From positions 682,001 through 746,000 of the forward strand of contig NC_039509.1 in NCBI RefSeq assembly GCF_003672135.1: a stretch of 64,000 bases of DNA. Reading direction: 5' to 3'. Below, piece by piece: positions 51,901 through 64,000 of the stretch (its first letter is position 1; each line of letters starts with the position of its first letter). The notes under the pieces are model-generated. The model had not been told where the DNA came from and did not search any database. It worked only from the letters and a program-made list of their open reading frames with translations. Made by a program: the position numbers and the translations under genes. The DNA is from Ooceraea biroi (taxonomy: Eukaryota > Arthropoda > Insecta > Hymenoptera > Formicidae).

Positions 51901-53698
51901 TGCGCGTCAGCGTGTTGCGCTATTTGCGAACGACATTTCGTTCAAAAGAGAACGTTTGCGCTTGCCGAGGGAAAATGTCACGCGTTGCAGCGAAACACAC
52001 ATTGCGATCTCCCTTATTAGCCGAGTTTCCGTCGCACCTACTCTCGGCGAAGTCGCCGACCGAAGTAACACGCGCAATTCGGGATCGCATATTGAGTCGT
52101 CGAGAGGCAAGGTGAGACAACAAAGTTTCAGAGCGGATAACTTATATAGGTAAACTTCTGTGCACGCCTACCGAAATTGTGCAATTCGGTTACGGACGTA
52201 ATAATTGCGCATTTAGCGGCGCTTGCACCGCGGCCAACGACGTGCTCGCTGTCAGAGCTCCAAAACATACAAGAAGATGGATTATGCTTGCTACGACATT
52301 CCACATCCCGAAAATACTTTAGGAACGTTAACGGTTACGAGTCACGTTCGACGAAATATAGCGCAACGTTCTAACGACTGCTCAACAATGTTGAAACGAC
52401 GTGTCATTAATGCTGCATAGAATATATCCATTCATATCAGTTATATAAATTCATTTATCATTTATATAAATATTTTTATATAATTGATTAAAGAAGTAAC
52501 GTCATTTTTTTAATATTATCGTAAAATTAATTAGATCTTCATTAAATAATCAATAATAGTTTTTACACAAACTATGATAGAACAAAGTTTTGAAAATTTT
52601 TTCTAGATGTCTTACATATTTTTTATCTTTGTATATCTTTATATTCTAGAATTGATTTAAAATTTAAGTAAGCATTTGAGACGTAATTTCAAAAGATAAG
52701 TTCTTGCGTCATATAAATGACACGGATTCGTCAGAATAAGTACTTATTAATATTGATGTTACTTTGCGAGAATATTCTATGCGATGCATTGAAATTTTAT
52801 GGAAATCATAAATTGATCAGGCTCTTATTTCTCTATTTGTACGACATGCTGTTGCACCTCCTTTTATATTTGTAACGAGCGATCTCCTTCTCGCTAAGTA
52901 TAGATTTTCTCTCGCCCGAACCATTCCAAGACACATCTTAGCGCAATGTGCGTATCGTCTCCGATGTCAAAGAGGCAAGCTGCACCGTAAAAATAGATGA
53001 TTCGCTAAATCTCACTAAACTATTTAAAGCGCCTTGGAAAAACATACGTATTATATTATGTCAAAACAAGATAATGATAATCTGATTCATTTAAAAAATG
53101 AAGAAAATCCGTGGAAATAATGATAATGACATACGTCTCTACACCACCCACCGATAGAGACGCAAGACCCAAGATCATCTCTCTTAATCAAGATTAAAAA
53201 GTAGAAAAAGCTTTGCAGAAGAATTTTTCCATTGATGCACATGGCATATATTCTGTTGGAATACCCAGAGCAACGATTCGGACGGATCAACGGAAGAAGC
53301 TCTTGTACATCACTTTCAACTTTCTGTCACTTTCGAAGCGAACGATTACCCGTGGTTGATCGCTGATCCGTCACTGTCCTAGGATTTTTGCACAGATCAA
53401 TCATCGTGACCTTGAAGAGATATTTTTCGTACAACCACTCGTCTCACTGACACTCGGCAGAACGCAGAAGCTCTTCTTCGCACATGGAAACTTTTTCGAA
53501 GAGTGATGACGTATTCTCGGGAAAAGAGATTGCGAGTTTTCCATCTTTCCATCTCTTGCGAATCGAAGGTTCTCCAGATTCTCCATACCTCGAAGAACGC
53601 GGAGAACGGTTGACACCCTCCAAGACACCCTCGCGATGCGACAACGGCGAGAACGGCCGAGAACGTAGCGTAGGAAGTACCTTGTAGTACCGAAGAGC

Positions 53699-53703
53699 TT
53701 ACC
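53699..53703 (-). promoter_or_regulatory. Candidate 5' splice donor of a non-coding first exon
   Basis: On the minus strand CTCCACAAG is followed by GTAAGCTC, a near-consensus donor at the 3' edge of a GC-richer block (53703 to about 54050). The start-codon exon of troponin I needs an upstream donor, and this is the nearest strong one I found. A coding role cannot be excluded because frames are open here on both strands. Confidence 0.35.
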
Positions 53704-53821
53704 TTGTGGAGAAAGCTTGCTGGCTGCGACTAGCCAACCGGACCTTAGGCAGCTGACTGTGCCATCGTGGATACCTAGTCGACTTCGTGAACCTCCATCG
53801 TAGGCCGTTCACGTGGTGTGA

Positions 53822-53852
53822 TACGACCAATGGCGGTGCGCCATTGGTCGTA
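53822..53852. promoter_or_regulatory. Perfect hairpin with two opposed CCAAT boxes
   Basis: A 14-bp perfect inverted repeat (TACGACCAATGGCG and its complement) with a 3-base centre GTG. Each arm holds CCAAT in CGACCAATGGC context, a binding site for the NF-Y type factor. Nearby are an E-box CACGTG (53814-53819) and, on the minus strand, CTAAAAATGC, a near match to a MEF2 site. A strong donor AAG/GTAAGC on the minus strand lies 120 bp downstream. Together these suggest a troponin I promoter and first exon here, which is inference. Confidence 0.45.
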
Positions 53853-56694
53853 AGCATTTTTAGGCGAGAGCTCTGCCTGCTCTGCTTGCTGCCAAAAATA
53901 ATCGGAAACTGAAAACGGAGCCGAGTCCTCTTGGTACGCCGCTTAGCTTGCTCGCTCGCTTCGTCGTCGAATCGCCTTCTGATCTGGCTTACTGTATTAT
54001 TGTGGCCGTTATGAGGTGAGAACAGAACGGTCTTGAACTCGTTCACCTTCGAACGCCACTGTATTGTTTAATGATAATTTGATAAAATTTTGATCAAATA
54101 ATGAGTCATTAATAAAATGACGATGTTAACTTTTTTCTTTACATACATTTCTCCTACGTAATATAATTTCGGAGATAATTTTAGTACATGGATAAATTTA
54201 CACATAATAAAAAGAATGTACGGTGTAAATGGAAAGTTACGACAGTCGTTGGCAGGCAGCTCAAGTGCGTAATACCTGCGTAGGGATACGCACGAGAAAC
54301 ATCGTGAAAAATGAGAAGCTTGTGTGTTGAAAGCTTAGAAAAAATTATTAATGTCTCGTTCGCTGCTCGGTGGGGCAAAACTGAGATATTATCGGCACCT
54401 TCTGAATTTCACGCGCTTGCTGCTGTTTGGCACTAAACGTGGTAACGGTGGCGGAAACGTCGGAACACTCCAACGTAACACAATCGTATCGGCGTAATGT
54501 CATCGATGAATTTCAATGAAGCTCTTCGCTCGAAAGTAGAAGTTGCATACGCACTATGAGGGAGCTTGTAGAACATTCCTTATCTGTAAAAGCTGCCAAA
54601 CTCACTCCCGTAACGCTAATTATATATAATACTAATTATAAATGGAACATTGATACTGATACTGATGCATATTCGCTTTTATAAATACATGGTGGTATTA
54701 GCAGATAATCCATATTTCTTGCGCGTTGATAATTATTATTGTAAATAATGATATATTATGTTACGTACGTTACAAATCATTGTATGATATTTATAGTATC
54801 GTATTGCATGCAAAGCATGCCTATTGTTATTAACATCAATATAATTACATTGATACATTTAAACGAAGAAAACATCTTTAATGTTTAATGTTGTATGTTT
54901 AAAATAATTCAAAGCCAACAAACATTATTATATTATTATTATATTACTAAATGTTTGCGCGTTTATATAAGTTTTATAAATCAAGAAATATTAAAATAAA
55001 TTTTCAGAATGGTTAGAAATAATTTTAAAAATTATTTTAAAAATCGATAAAATAACGTGGCAGAGAGTTATCTGAAAAGTAGAGACTGAGGAGCAAGTAG
55101 AACAAGCCTGCCGAGTCAGCCACGCGATAGCGAGCGACATCGACCACTATCTTCAGTAGTGGTAATATATCTTCGGTAAACTTTGTTATCGGTACAATTA
55201 CTCGTGTATTCTTAACTTTTATTACTGATGGAAGATTTTTATTTACAATAATTGTATTCAGAAAACAAAGATTTCTTAAGATGAATAAAAATAAGTAGAA
55301 CAAGTGCGCGTGAACAGATGTCTACCTGGTTAGATAATTTAGTGAGGATGGATAATACAGCTTCCTACAGGGTTGTAGTAGACAGAGTTGTAGTAGCTCG
55401 TGACGTAAATGCTGTATACCCCGAAAAGATGGCGGAATGGTTTAAATGGATCCTGCAGTGGTCTGTTTAACCGACGAAATGTTAATTTCTTTTCAAATCT
55501 TTATGTTTATTCGCTGCAGAAAAATAAAAATCCTTTTCCAGGATTAATGTGTGCATGCATACGCAAACAAAAACATTCTTTTTTTATAATTAGAAACAAG
55601 AAATATTATAAAATTGTATGTTTATTTGTTTTTTTATGAATACAATAAATATTCAAAGGCCGAAGTATATAGTAAAACAGTTAGAGAGAAATAAGAAGAA
55701 AATGTTAAAAATCTATAAAAGTTATATAGACAAAAATTATATATATATGAATTCATAGGAACCTGTGATTACCTATGTGAACTTCGCACCTCACTTTTAA
55801 TAATGAAGTTTTGAACATACAAAATTTTAACATTTTCTTTCGTGGTTATTTATAATAAAAATAATTTATAGTTTAACGCAGAGAAGATTATAGCATTTAG
55901 GAAAATGATTGACACTCGACTATAAGATAAAAACATTTTGATAATATATATTGATTCAGAGTCGTTTGTTTCGAGAGTGCTTTTACTTTCGCTTGTAGTT
56001 GCTCAGTTGGAAAGTGAGTTAAATATGCAAAGTAGGCAACTTTGTCAGTTAGCGTAATAGCTCATACTAAAGACGATGCCAGAATAATTGTTCATTGTTT
56101 TGCACGTTCCAATGGGAATTTTAAGAGAATACGCAAATACAATGAATTTTCTCTCCACCTCGCTCGATCTTCTTGACTTTATTGAGATCTACAGTGCCTG
56201 CATTGACCGCAAACCAATCGCTGAACATCAAGACCGTAATTATACACGGGACACTCTCGATGCATCGCTCAATCAGCCCTACGTAATCGTCCTCCTTGAC
56301 GCTCACCTCTGATATTAGAGCCTAAATCCTGCACAACTAGTGCGTACACGCAAGCAAAAGACAGACTTACATGCATGCGGAAAGAAAGAGGAAGAGAGAG
56401 AGAGAGAGGAAGAGGGAGAATGGAAGGGGGAGGGGAGGATTCCAGGTGGAGGAGTAAGAGACAGGTTTCCCTGATGCGTGCACCATCGATGCCGTAACCT
56501 CTAACCTATTCCCTCTTGTCAGAAGGAGTCGCAGGTAGAGGGGCTCCAGAGGGTAGGCCGAGGAGAGGTGAATACGGTGCGCCCGAGAGAACCACGGGAA
56601 AAGGGTGAAAGGGGAATGATAGCGAGGAAGAGAGAGAGGGCTACCTCTGAACTGGAGGTGATTGACCCAGCGTCCCTGTTGCCACGACAACGAT

Positions 56695-56710
56695 CCCGTG
56701 ACGTCACGGG
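56695..56710. promoter_or_regulatory. CRE palindrome 1 (CCCGTGACGTCACGGG)
   Basis: A 16-bp perfect palindrome centred on the CREB/ATF full site TGACGTCA, inside a GC-rich, purine-rich block (56370-56830). It is the most extended of five full sites in this region. Confidence 0.6.
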
Positions 56711-57247
56711 ACAAACCGGGGTTTATGGGTGACCCACATTCCAAAAATAACCGTCACCGACCTGTTCCCCCCGCCCACTATCCCTTTCTCCCCATCCCAT
56801 CGGCTGGCGTTCTCACCCTTTGCCTTCTCCACCGTCGCACATGTACGTGTACACACGCACACACATGCTCGACTCGAATCACCGACGTTTTCTTCGCGTA
56901 TTTTTAGCTTTCTACAATCTCTTCCTCTTCTTGACGATGTATTATTCTTTCTTTTTGTTTCTCTTGCATGATCGTCCCCATGGATGAAAAAGAAGGTTGT
57001 TGCCGCGTGTTAAAGCATCCTCAGATCTCGGCAGGTGACTGTATGACGAACAAGTGGTGAAGGATTTGAGGATGCTTGCAGGGGCACTCGAATGCTCTTG
57101 TTATCGATTGACAAGTGACGAGAAACGCACGTAAATGTACCAAGCTGATCGTTCGTTGTCAATGCGATCCCTCTGTGGATCTATTGCAGAACTGCGCAAA
57201 TCCGTCAGAATGAAGCGGACCGGAAGAGGGTTGCGAAAGAATGATGA

Positions 57248-57255
57248 TGACGTCA
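57248..57255. promoter_or_regulatory. CRE palindrome 2 (TGACGTCA)
   Basis: Perfect 8-bp CREB/ATF site in ATGATGACGTCATG context, itself extending to a 10-bp palindrome. Confidence 0.5.
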
Positions 57256-58481
57256 TGTTGGGTAAGATCAGGAAGACTTCAGCCGGCATGGATTTTATTC
57301 AATATACTTAAATAACAAATTGATGCTCTCTAAAGAATTATTGGTTAAAGATTAATTCTTAATTCGTGACTTTATTTTTTCACGATTTTTTCAAAGTAAT
57401 ACGTTTGTAAATTACATGTCTAATATTAAACCTGCAATAACCGTGAACACTCATCTACACACTGAGATGTACAATATTTTGAAAATATAGTCTTGAATAT
57501 TCCGGCAATATTTCGACGTCCGACTGCAATTTGCCTTTCATTTATGCAAAGATGCACTTGCCAATTTAAAAGTCGTCTTGTTTATGGCGCGATCTCAATC
57601 TGTCTGCACTGCAATTGCCTACTAAATCTTGCTAAATTTTCCGCGATGCAAGCTTAACGATTCACACCAATCACGAGTACGCTGTAAGATATAATAGTTC
57701 ACTTACATATAGTTCGGCCCAGAATTCCGCTAAACAAATAAACGGGTCATTTATCAGTGCTTTTCTTACGTAAGAATTTCTGTGGAGTACGTGGGACACG
57801 TGTGACGTATACAGCGTAGATGTTTTTCATGGCGCAGCCATGATGACCGCTCGATGCACCATACGATTTAACGCGCCGGCGAATAATAGATAATACCTAT
57901 TATTGCGGAGTCGTGTGCAGAAACGCGCGGTTTTATATGAAAACCATCCAGATCTAACAGGGCATCCTTTATCTACGGTATGTTCAACCAACCTGGAGTC
58001 AATTTTTCCGAGTACCATTTTCCATGATTCGCCATACGCATTTCATATCAAAGAATCCCAAATCTTTTGATCATTTTAACTTCTTCGTTCACACTGCACA
58101 GTGTCTTATATCGATGCGAGTACGAGATATAACGTTTACCTATTACCTTCTGCGGAGATTGAGAACACAACGAGGATTGCGAGTGGAGCGGAAACATTAT
58201 TTTTTAAATAGTTGTAAGATGCAACTGTGATATCACAAAGTGCATAAGTGTCAAAGGGTTAACGTTCACGTTCTTGTTATTTTTCTTTTCTTTTTTATAA
58301 CGAAGAAATCTCGGTTGGTTGCGCGATAGACGGCGGACATGCAAGAACGTCCGGCTTCGACGGCAGTAACCATTTTAATCCCGCTCCTTTTTTTCAATGA
58401 ATCGGGCGACCGAGCAAGGGGGCAAGTATCCACGGGAAGTCGATGGGGTGCTTCGACCCCACGACCCAGTTTGCGCCCCCG

Positions 58482-58489
58482 TGACGTCA
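58482..58489. promoter_or_regulatory. CRE palindrome 3 (TGACGTCA) with adjacent CGACGTCA
   Basis: GTGACGTCACG is followed after two bases by CGACGTCA, a near copy. It sits just after GACCCAGTTTGCGCCCCC, a block with a relative at 59593-59618. Confidence 0.55.
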
Positions 58490-60496
58490 CGCCGACGTCA
58501 TTGCCCGGGGAAAACTAGGTCGAGCGGACCCAGGCGGACCGCCGGAAGAGAGGTCGGAGGGTTTATTGAGAAATTCCCTCGACTCAGATTCGGTCCCTCT
58601 ATCAAGAATAAATTTTAAATTATCAGAAAGAACTTCGTCCTCCTCCGTATATTGCATTCGGCATTAATAAGAGTTGCGTCTTGCGTGCATCTCTGAATAA
58701 ATCCGAAGTATCTTCATTCTGTCTAGTGTTTCTTATATCTGATAAAAATTATTAGTGTTGTATCTGATAATTTAATTTTAAAATAAAAATGTGTGTAATT
58801 GGTTTGGTTTTGCCTATGTCATTCATATTCGTGAATCGTTTTTCTCTTTTTCTTTGAAGAAGTAAAAATATATGAGTTTACTGTCTGGAACTTTACTCCA
58901 CAACTGGCAATTTCTTGGTTTTGCTTTATAATAAAAAATTCAGGATCTTGTTAAGCTATATTTTACTTGGTCACGAGTTATCAAGGAAAATTTATTTTGT
59001 TGCTGAAGATGTTACACTATTATTTAAAATTATTCTTCAGCAATCATTATCATCAGCATCAAAGTTTTGTTAAATTAATCTTTTTTTGTTTTAATTGAGA
59101 TGCGACTCAAGATTCAAATGAGATAAAATCACCAAACAATTTATTAAAATTATAATATGCCTGTATTGAATGACATGAATGCAATAAGCTATAAAACAAA
59201 TTTTACCTCTCCCAAGAAAATCTATTGACATTGAGTCGAGTGATTCCTATTATAGAATAGATATGTTTGTTTATATTATATCTCAAGAATTGAAATAAAT
59301 CAGGAAGCAATTCATCGTTATTTGCGTACACTGGGAGAGAGGCAAGATAAATGACAAAAAAACTTATTCATTCTTGAAGCTCTCCATTCAGTTGGCGTAC
59401 TTTCTCAGTCGGGAAAATTGGAGGAAAAAGGATTCGCGGCCGCAATTATAGGGATCGCTAAGACAATATCGGCCTGCGATGGGGCAACATGGGAAGAAGT
59501 TTGGAAAAAGTTGTGGGATATGCCGAAAGCTCGAAAGCCGAAACGGTTGGCAAATCTCATGAATGGCCGCGTAATGTGAATGAAGCTCCAGTGACCCAGT
59601 TTTGCTTGGCGCCCCTGTATCCCCCGGCCTTTCTACCCCTCGCTCTCGATCGAAGAAAGAGGAAGGAGAAAGGGTGAGAGTGAGAGGGAAAGAGCACCTC
59701 CCCCGCCAACTGCATCGCGTGGGCGTTACGTCAGGGACAGGTTATCGACTGCACCAGCGGCCGCACCGAGAATATTAATTCGCGACATCGATTGGAAATT
59801 CGCGCAATAACACGCCAATCGCCATGCCGGATCTAACGAACGAGCGGCGAGATTCCGATGTAATCACAATGATCTTTTGCGAAGGAACCGAGTGTTCTGC
59901 TTGACGCTATGCAACAGACTAAATCGCATGTAATTGTTGAGCTAAAGAAACATATTTAAAATTGATTAGATGGACATTTAAAATCGGATTGCACAACAAG
60001 TGCATTTCTTTACGTTTTTTACGAATCATTATCATTAATCATTGGAATTTATGCTGTTAAAACAAAACTAATACGTAAATAAATCTGCAGTGTGCATTAA
60101 GCAGTATTAATGTCATTATAATTGGATTGTACAAAGTATCATAATTTATTAATAATTTGCTAATGAAGATCATTTATTATTATACGATATAAATTAATAT
60201 TAGATCCGTAACACACATATGCATTTACTGACGCTGGATAATCTCGAGAGATCTCTTGCGTTTTAAAGGATTACATTCAAAGCGGACAAAGCCGCAGGGT
60301 AAATCGCGCGAGTGGAAATCGCTTTTGGGAAATTCGGGGTAAGTAACTAAGAAACAATTCCAAGGCGACGTAAATGATCCAAGCGAGAGGGGCCCGATCT
60401 ACTTTCCAAAGGACGAAAATTCGGTCTGGTTGACTCCCACTAGTGCATCCGTGTCGGCGCGCGAGGGGATAACCCGGGATCGTGGGTAGGGTAGAA

Positions 60497-60504
60497 TGAC
60501 GTCA
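60497..60504. promoter_or_regulatory. CRE palindrome 4 (TGACGTCA) with adjacent TGACGCG
   Basis: AATGACGTCAGGGG followed by ATGACGCGGGG, in a GC-rich block next to a pyrimidine-rich tract (60590-60640). Confidence 0.5.
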
Positions 60505-61943
60505 GGGGATGACGCGGGGCGTCGAACTCTCGCTGGCAAGCGAGCATAGGGGTGCATCGACCTGAAACCCTCGGTTGCCTGGCTAGAATTCTCTGTCTCT
60601 TTCTCTTTCTCTCTCTTCCTCTCCGTTCCGCCCGCGTTTTCCCCGCTCATTCCGTTTCTTTCGCTCGCGCGGACCAACATCAGTCTGCTGCATCTCGACT
60701 TTGCCGAGTCGGGGGAGACAGGTGGGAATTATGAAAGGGTGACGAAGCGCGTGCGACGAAAAAATAGCGTTGCGAGGGCGCTAAGAATGCAGTGAACATC
60801 GCTGCTTCATCTAACTCAACAATCCTCGAAAATGTTGCATCTGAAAAAAAACGAGAAAAATGGCAATTTATCAAACCTGAGAAATGACATTATTGATGTT
60901 GTCTTGTACCATTATGGATTTTTATTGTTATAGATTCTTTATAGATAGAAGAACAGAGAGATCATAGATACTTGTTGGAAACATCGAAAGTGCCAATGAT
61001 AGCTAAAGCTGATTACCAACTCGCGTTGCAGTTGCACTATCAAACGTACATGACGACTGATCGATGAAAGATCAGATACGATCTTTCTACACGAAGGTCG
61101 AGTCAGGAGAGCCACATGACGCGTTGCGATCGAAGGGAGTGAACCACTACCGCTACGAAAAAATCGACACCTTGGGAGTAACTAGCGTGTATCCTAAGAA
61201 TGATCGGCACGATATGAAGATGTACGTTGGATCGTCTCTCGTTCGAGTTGGTGTATGAGGGTCAAATGACACGAAGGGGGCTCATTGCTCATACAGGAGC
61301 TCAAATCTGAAGGGAAGGGATGGAAACTGGGTGAATGAGGTTGCTGGACAAGAGAGCATCGCTGGTAGTGGTGACTGCATCGTTGCTGGTTCTCCAACCA
61401 AACGAGTATTTTTGGAGTCGTTGAATTAGGCATTCGGGACAGACGTCACTCCTGGGGCACTGCCTGGGCATGAGTTCCGGAGTACGTAGCTATGGGTAGG
61501 CGATGAGGATGAGAGAGATGGTTCTTTCGAATGAGGAAACAGGCTGATGATGTCTTCACTCAAGACGATTCGAGCGCGATCAGCTATGATTAATCACCGT
61601 AACCAGTCATCAGATCATTCTCATCGCAATTTTTCGTGGATTCTTTGGTGAAGTTATAGTCAGTCTTCTGCTGTTGCTATATTCAATTTTGGTTTATGAT
61701 ATGCAATTATAAAAGTCGTTGGGAGGGATATTTTGTACTCCTGAGGAAAAAGTAACGAGAGGAAGAATTTAAAAAATCCTCCTCTCTCTACTGCATATCC
61801 TGCAAATAGTCTTCAGCCAGACCATAAGAGCGACAAGCACAAGAGTAGGTAGAGGAGGACAGACAGGTCAGAGGGAGGAACAGGGAGAAAGGGTGATCTT
61901 CGGGGAGCCACGTGGTGCGGCATGCGCGGGACAATCAATGCAG

Positions 61944-61951
61944 TGACGTCA
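61944..61951. promoter_or_regulatory. CRE palindrome 5 (TGACGTCA)
   Basis: CAGTGACGTCATCACC in a GC-rich block of about 300 bp. A CCAAT box lies about 20 bp further at 61970 and an E-box CACGTG at 61911. Confidence 0.5.
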
Positions 61952-64000
61952 TCACCACCGTTAACCCGACCAATCACGGATCCGCTCCATTCAAACCCGC
62001 CAGCCTCGGGGCCTCCAAGTGGAAACTCGGCGAGTTCCATCGGACTTTGGCCCGACTGCAGTTCAGCCTCGATCACTGAGAGGCGCGAATTCGAGCGGTC
62101 GGATGCGCTCCGCACTGCGTACCGTTCACGTCGCTTTCGACAAACGATTCTTCACAGAGAATCATCGAGTCCATCCATGACAACGCATCTTGGGATCACT
62201 AATGGTATCACGGCCCGCGATCGAATCCTCAGGTGGCGTGACAGAGCTGGCAAATTGCTTGCTGGCTCTTTGCTTACCTGAGAACGAGAAACCATGGTGA
62301 CTAATGGTCCAGAAGCAGGGACGAGTTCTCACAAGTCGTTGGAGAACGAAACATCCTGTGCTTGGCATCTGGACCCAACGATGATGGTGCACGAGGAAAT
62401 CCTGCGAGGAGAAGCAATAAAACTGGTGACAGTTCTGGTGATGGTTCTGACTTAGCGGAGAAATGACGAAGAGAGAGGTAAGTGGTGTGTAAAAATAAAA
62501 ATAGTATTCGTTTATTCTTCTTATCACAAGATGTGAAATTTGAGAAATAGTGAATCAAGTTTCGTTTACATAAGAATGTAAACGGTATAAATCGGATCAC
62601 TTCAATCTGTCACGTGAAAGCTCTGCGAATGGAGAGAAATATTAATACTTTTTTATCTTAGATATAGCAATGCATTGTATTTCCTTATTTCCTGGACAAG
62701 CAAATAGCTATATAGATGGTACTTGTTTCTAATTTAATGACTCTTGAGTCAAGTTCTACCAGACCATCGAGTAGTACGAGATTGAACATAATAAGTGTGC
62801 GTAGATATAGTGGACAATATAGCAAAGATTTAGATTTAGAAAGCAGAAAATAAAATCTTGATATTTACGATACTATTTACGATACATAATTTACGAAAAT
62901 CGTAAACAAATTCCCGAATTAAATAATTTGTGCTGTGAAATTATCTAAATTTGGAAAAATGTGAAACGTGTCAGTGCCGTTATTGTAGCACGTGATTCAA
63001 AGGATACCCAAACACACGCCTACGCGGAATTCTCCGCAGACGAGACGCCCACGTTTCGGAAAATCACCGTACAGCCGTCGCTTTCTCATGAAAGTGAGAG
63101 TACAACGACCTCACTCTTGTCTTGAGAGGCCAGAATGTTGCAAAGGAAAGAGAAGCTTAACTTTCTTGTCCTCCGCATAAAAACGTAACTTTGCAAAGTC
63201 TCAAATGCGCGACAAATAATAAACAATGACTAAAATTAGAATTGACGTTAACGCTAAATTTGGCTGCATCTAAAGTCTCAATTTAGAAACAATACTATAT
63301 GCAAAATTATTGTCAAAGTTGGGAAAGATTTGTTAAACTTGTGCATCTAAGTTTCAAGACACATGCATTCCTTCTTTCAGAAAAATCTCATGAATTATTA
63401 TAATTTTATCGTAATTCTTATTGTGAAGAGAAAAACAACGAATATATTAATTATCCATTTCTTCTTAATGTTTGGACAATGATAGCTTGCGCAAAAAACT
63501 CATTGCGGTATGACGCATCTCCGTCACCGTCACCATCATTGCCCTACTTTTCAGCCGGTGTACTCGATCGAGCGGGTTAGGTCTAGATGCTTCCGCCGCG
63601 GCGCGCCACGTAAATTCTGTGTGTAACTTAAGAAACGATTTATAAAATTAATAACAAAATTTATTTACCGCCCTGCTCGTTTTCTTCTCCGATATAACGA
63701 AATATTCGGAGAAAAAAAATATTAGTAATCTTATTGACACGAAAATTTATACGCGTTATACTAATATCCAACCATCTAAGATTTAATGGCTTTGATGTTA
63801 ATTAATAATTAAAGTTAATTTAACACTTACAACAACAATTATGTTTACTTAGCTTTTAAAACGTTAATACATGAATATATTAATGCGAAAAATTTTCTAT
63901 ATTAATTCGAATGAGATAGTAGGAGAAAATTCGTCAGAAGAAGGGGAAGAATTTTCTTTGAATATTCATGCACCTTGATGACATGGGCTTTGATACCCTG
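61952..64000. other. Window end; no gene recognised
   Basis: GC-rich to 62300, then AT-rich. A minus-strand donor (TCTCAG/GTAAGC at 62279-62274) follows an ATG in good Kozak context. Otherwise nothing is supported. Confidence 0.4.

Noticed and set aside
63955..64000. Exon running off the window end (minus QGIKAHVIK or plus MHLDDMGFDTL)
   Set aside because: Too short; both strands read plausibly and no clear splice site decides.
1..64000. tRNA, rRNA or CRISPR loci
   Set aside because: No B-box/A-box pair of a tRNA, no rRNA segment and no regularly spaced short repeats were seen; the only regular spacing is the 164-bp transposon module.

Overview
The window is eukaryotic and almost certainly insect. 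Its one clear gene is troponin I (Drosophila wupA/TpnI), read on the minus strand from a start codon at 51009 to a last stop at 25016. Short exons with GT/AG junctions sit in large introns. The troponin I carries a C-terminal Pro-Ala-Glu extension spread over three exons. As far as I recall, this design is characteristic of Hymenoptera, whereas in Drosophila a comparable extension sits on a tropomyosin product (troponin H). Together with AT-rich DNA broken by CpG-rich patches and Tc1-like elements, this suggests an aculeate hymenopteran such as an ant. The species cannot be fixed from sequence alone.

Layout. Bases 1-7307: no gene seen. 7308-9271: a foldback-type transposable element built of 164-bp modules, flanked by a 9-bp target duplication. 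9272-24950: no gene I can support; a CpG-rich patch at 21.3-22.2 kb could be a promoter or first exon. 25016-51038: troponin I, including two non-autonomous Tc1-like palindromic elements in its introns (32371-33575 and 44151-45111). 51039-64000: upstream DNA with a CpG-rich patch at 51.4-51.9 kb, a perfect hairpin holding two CCAAT boxes at 53.8 kb, and five perfect TGACGTCA palindromes between 56.7 and 62.0 kb.

Troponin I exons in transcript order: MADDE start exon (50995-51009 coding); 18-nt micro-exon (47636-47653); exon 4 (46927-47055); exon 5 (45355-45478); four mutually exclusive 101-nt exons 6 (43578-43678, 41961-42061, 41140-41240, 39465-39565); exon 7 (34111-34154); exon 8 (33831-33972); then alternative ends. 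The ends are a 13-residue tail (31589-31630), a 22-residue tail (28668-28736), or the same 22-residue exon cut short at an internal donor and joined to extension exons 26040-26292, 25652-25879 and 25016-25236. All phases agree. By my count the shared part is 191 codons, giving proteins of about 204, 213 and 437 residues.

Function. Troponin I holds the thin filament off by its actin-binding inhibitory segment and is released when calcium binds troponin C. The exon 6 choice changes a helix that packs on troponin T and C, and the tail choice adds or omits a long flexible spacer, so one locus can tune flight, leg, body and heart muscle differently.
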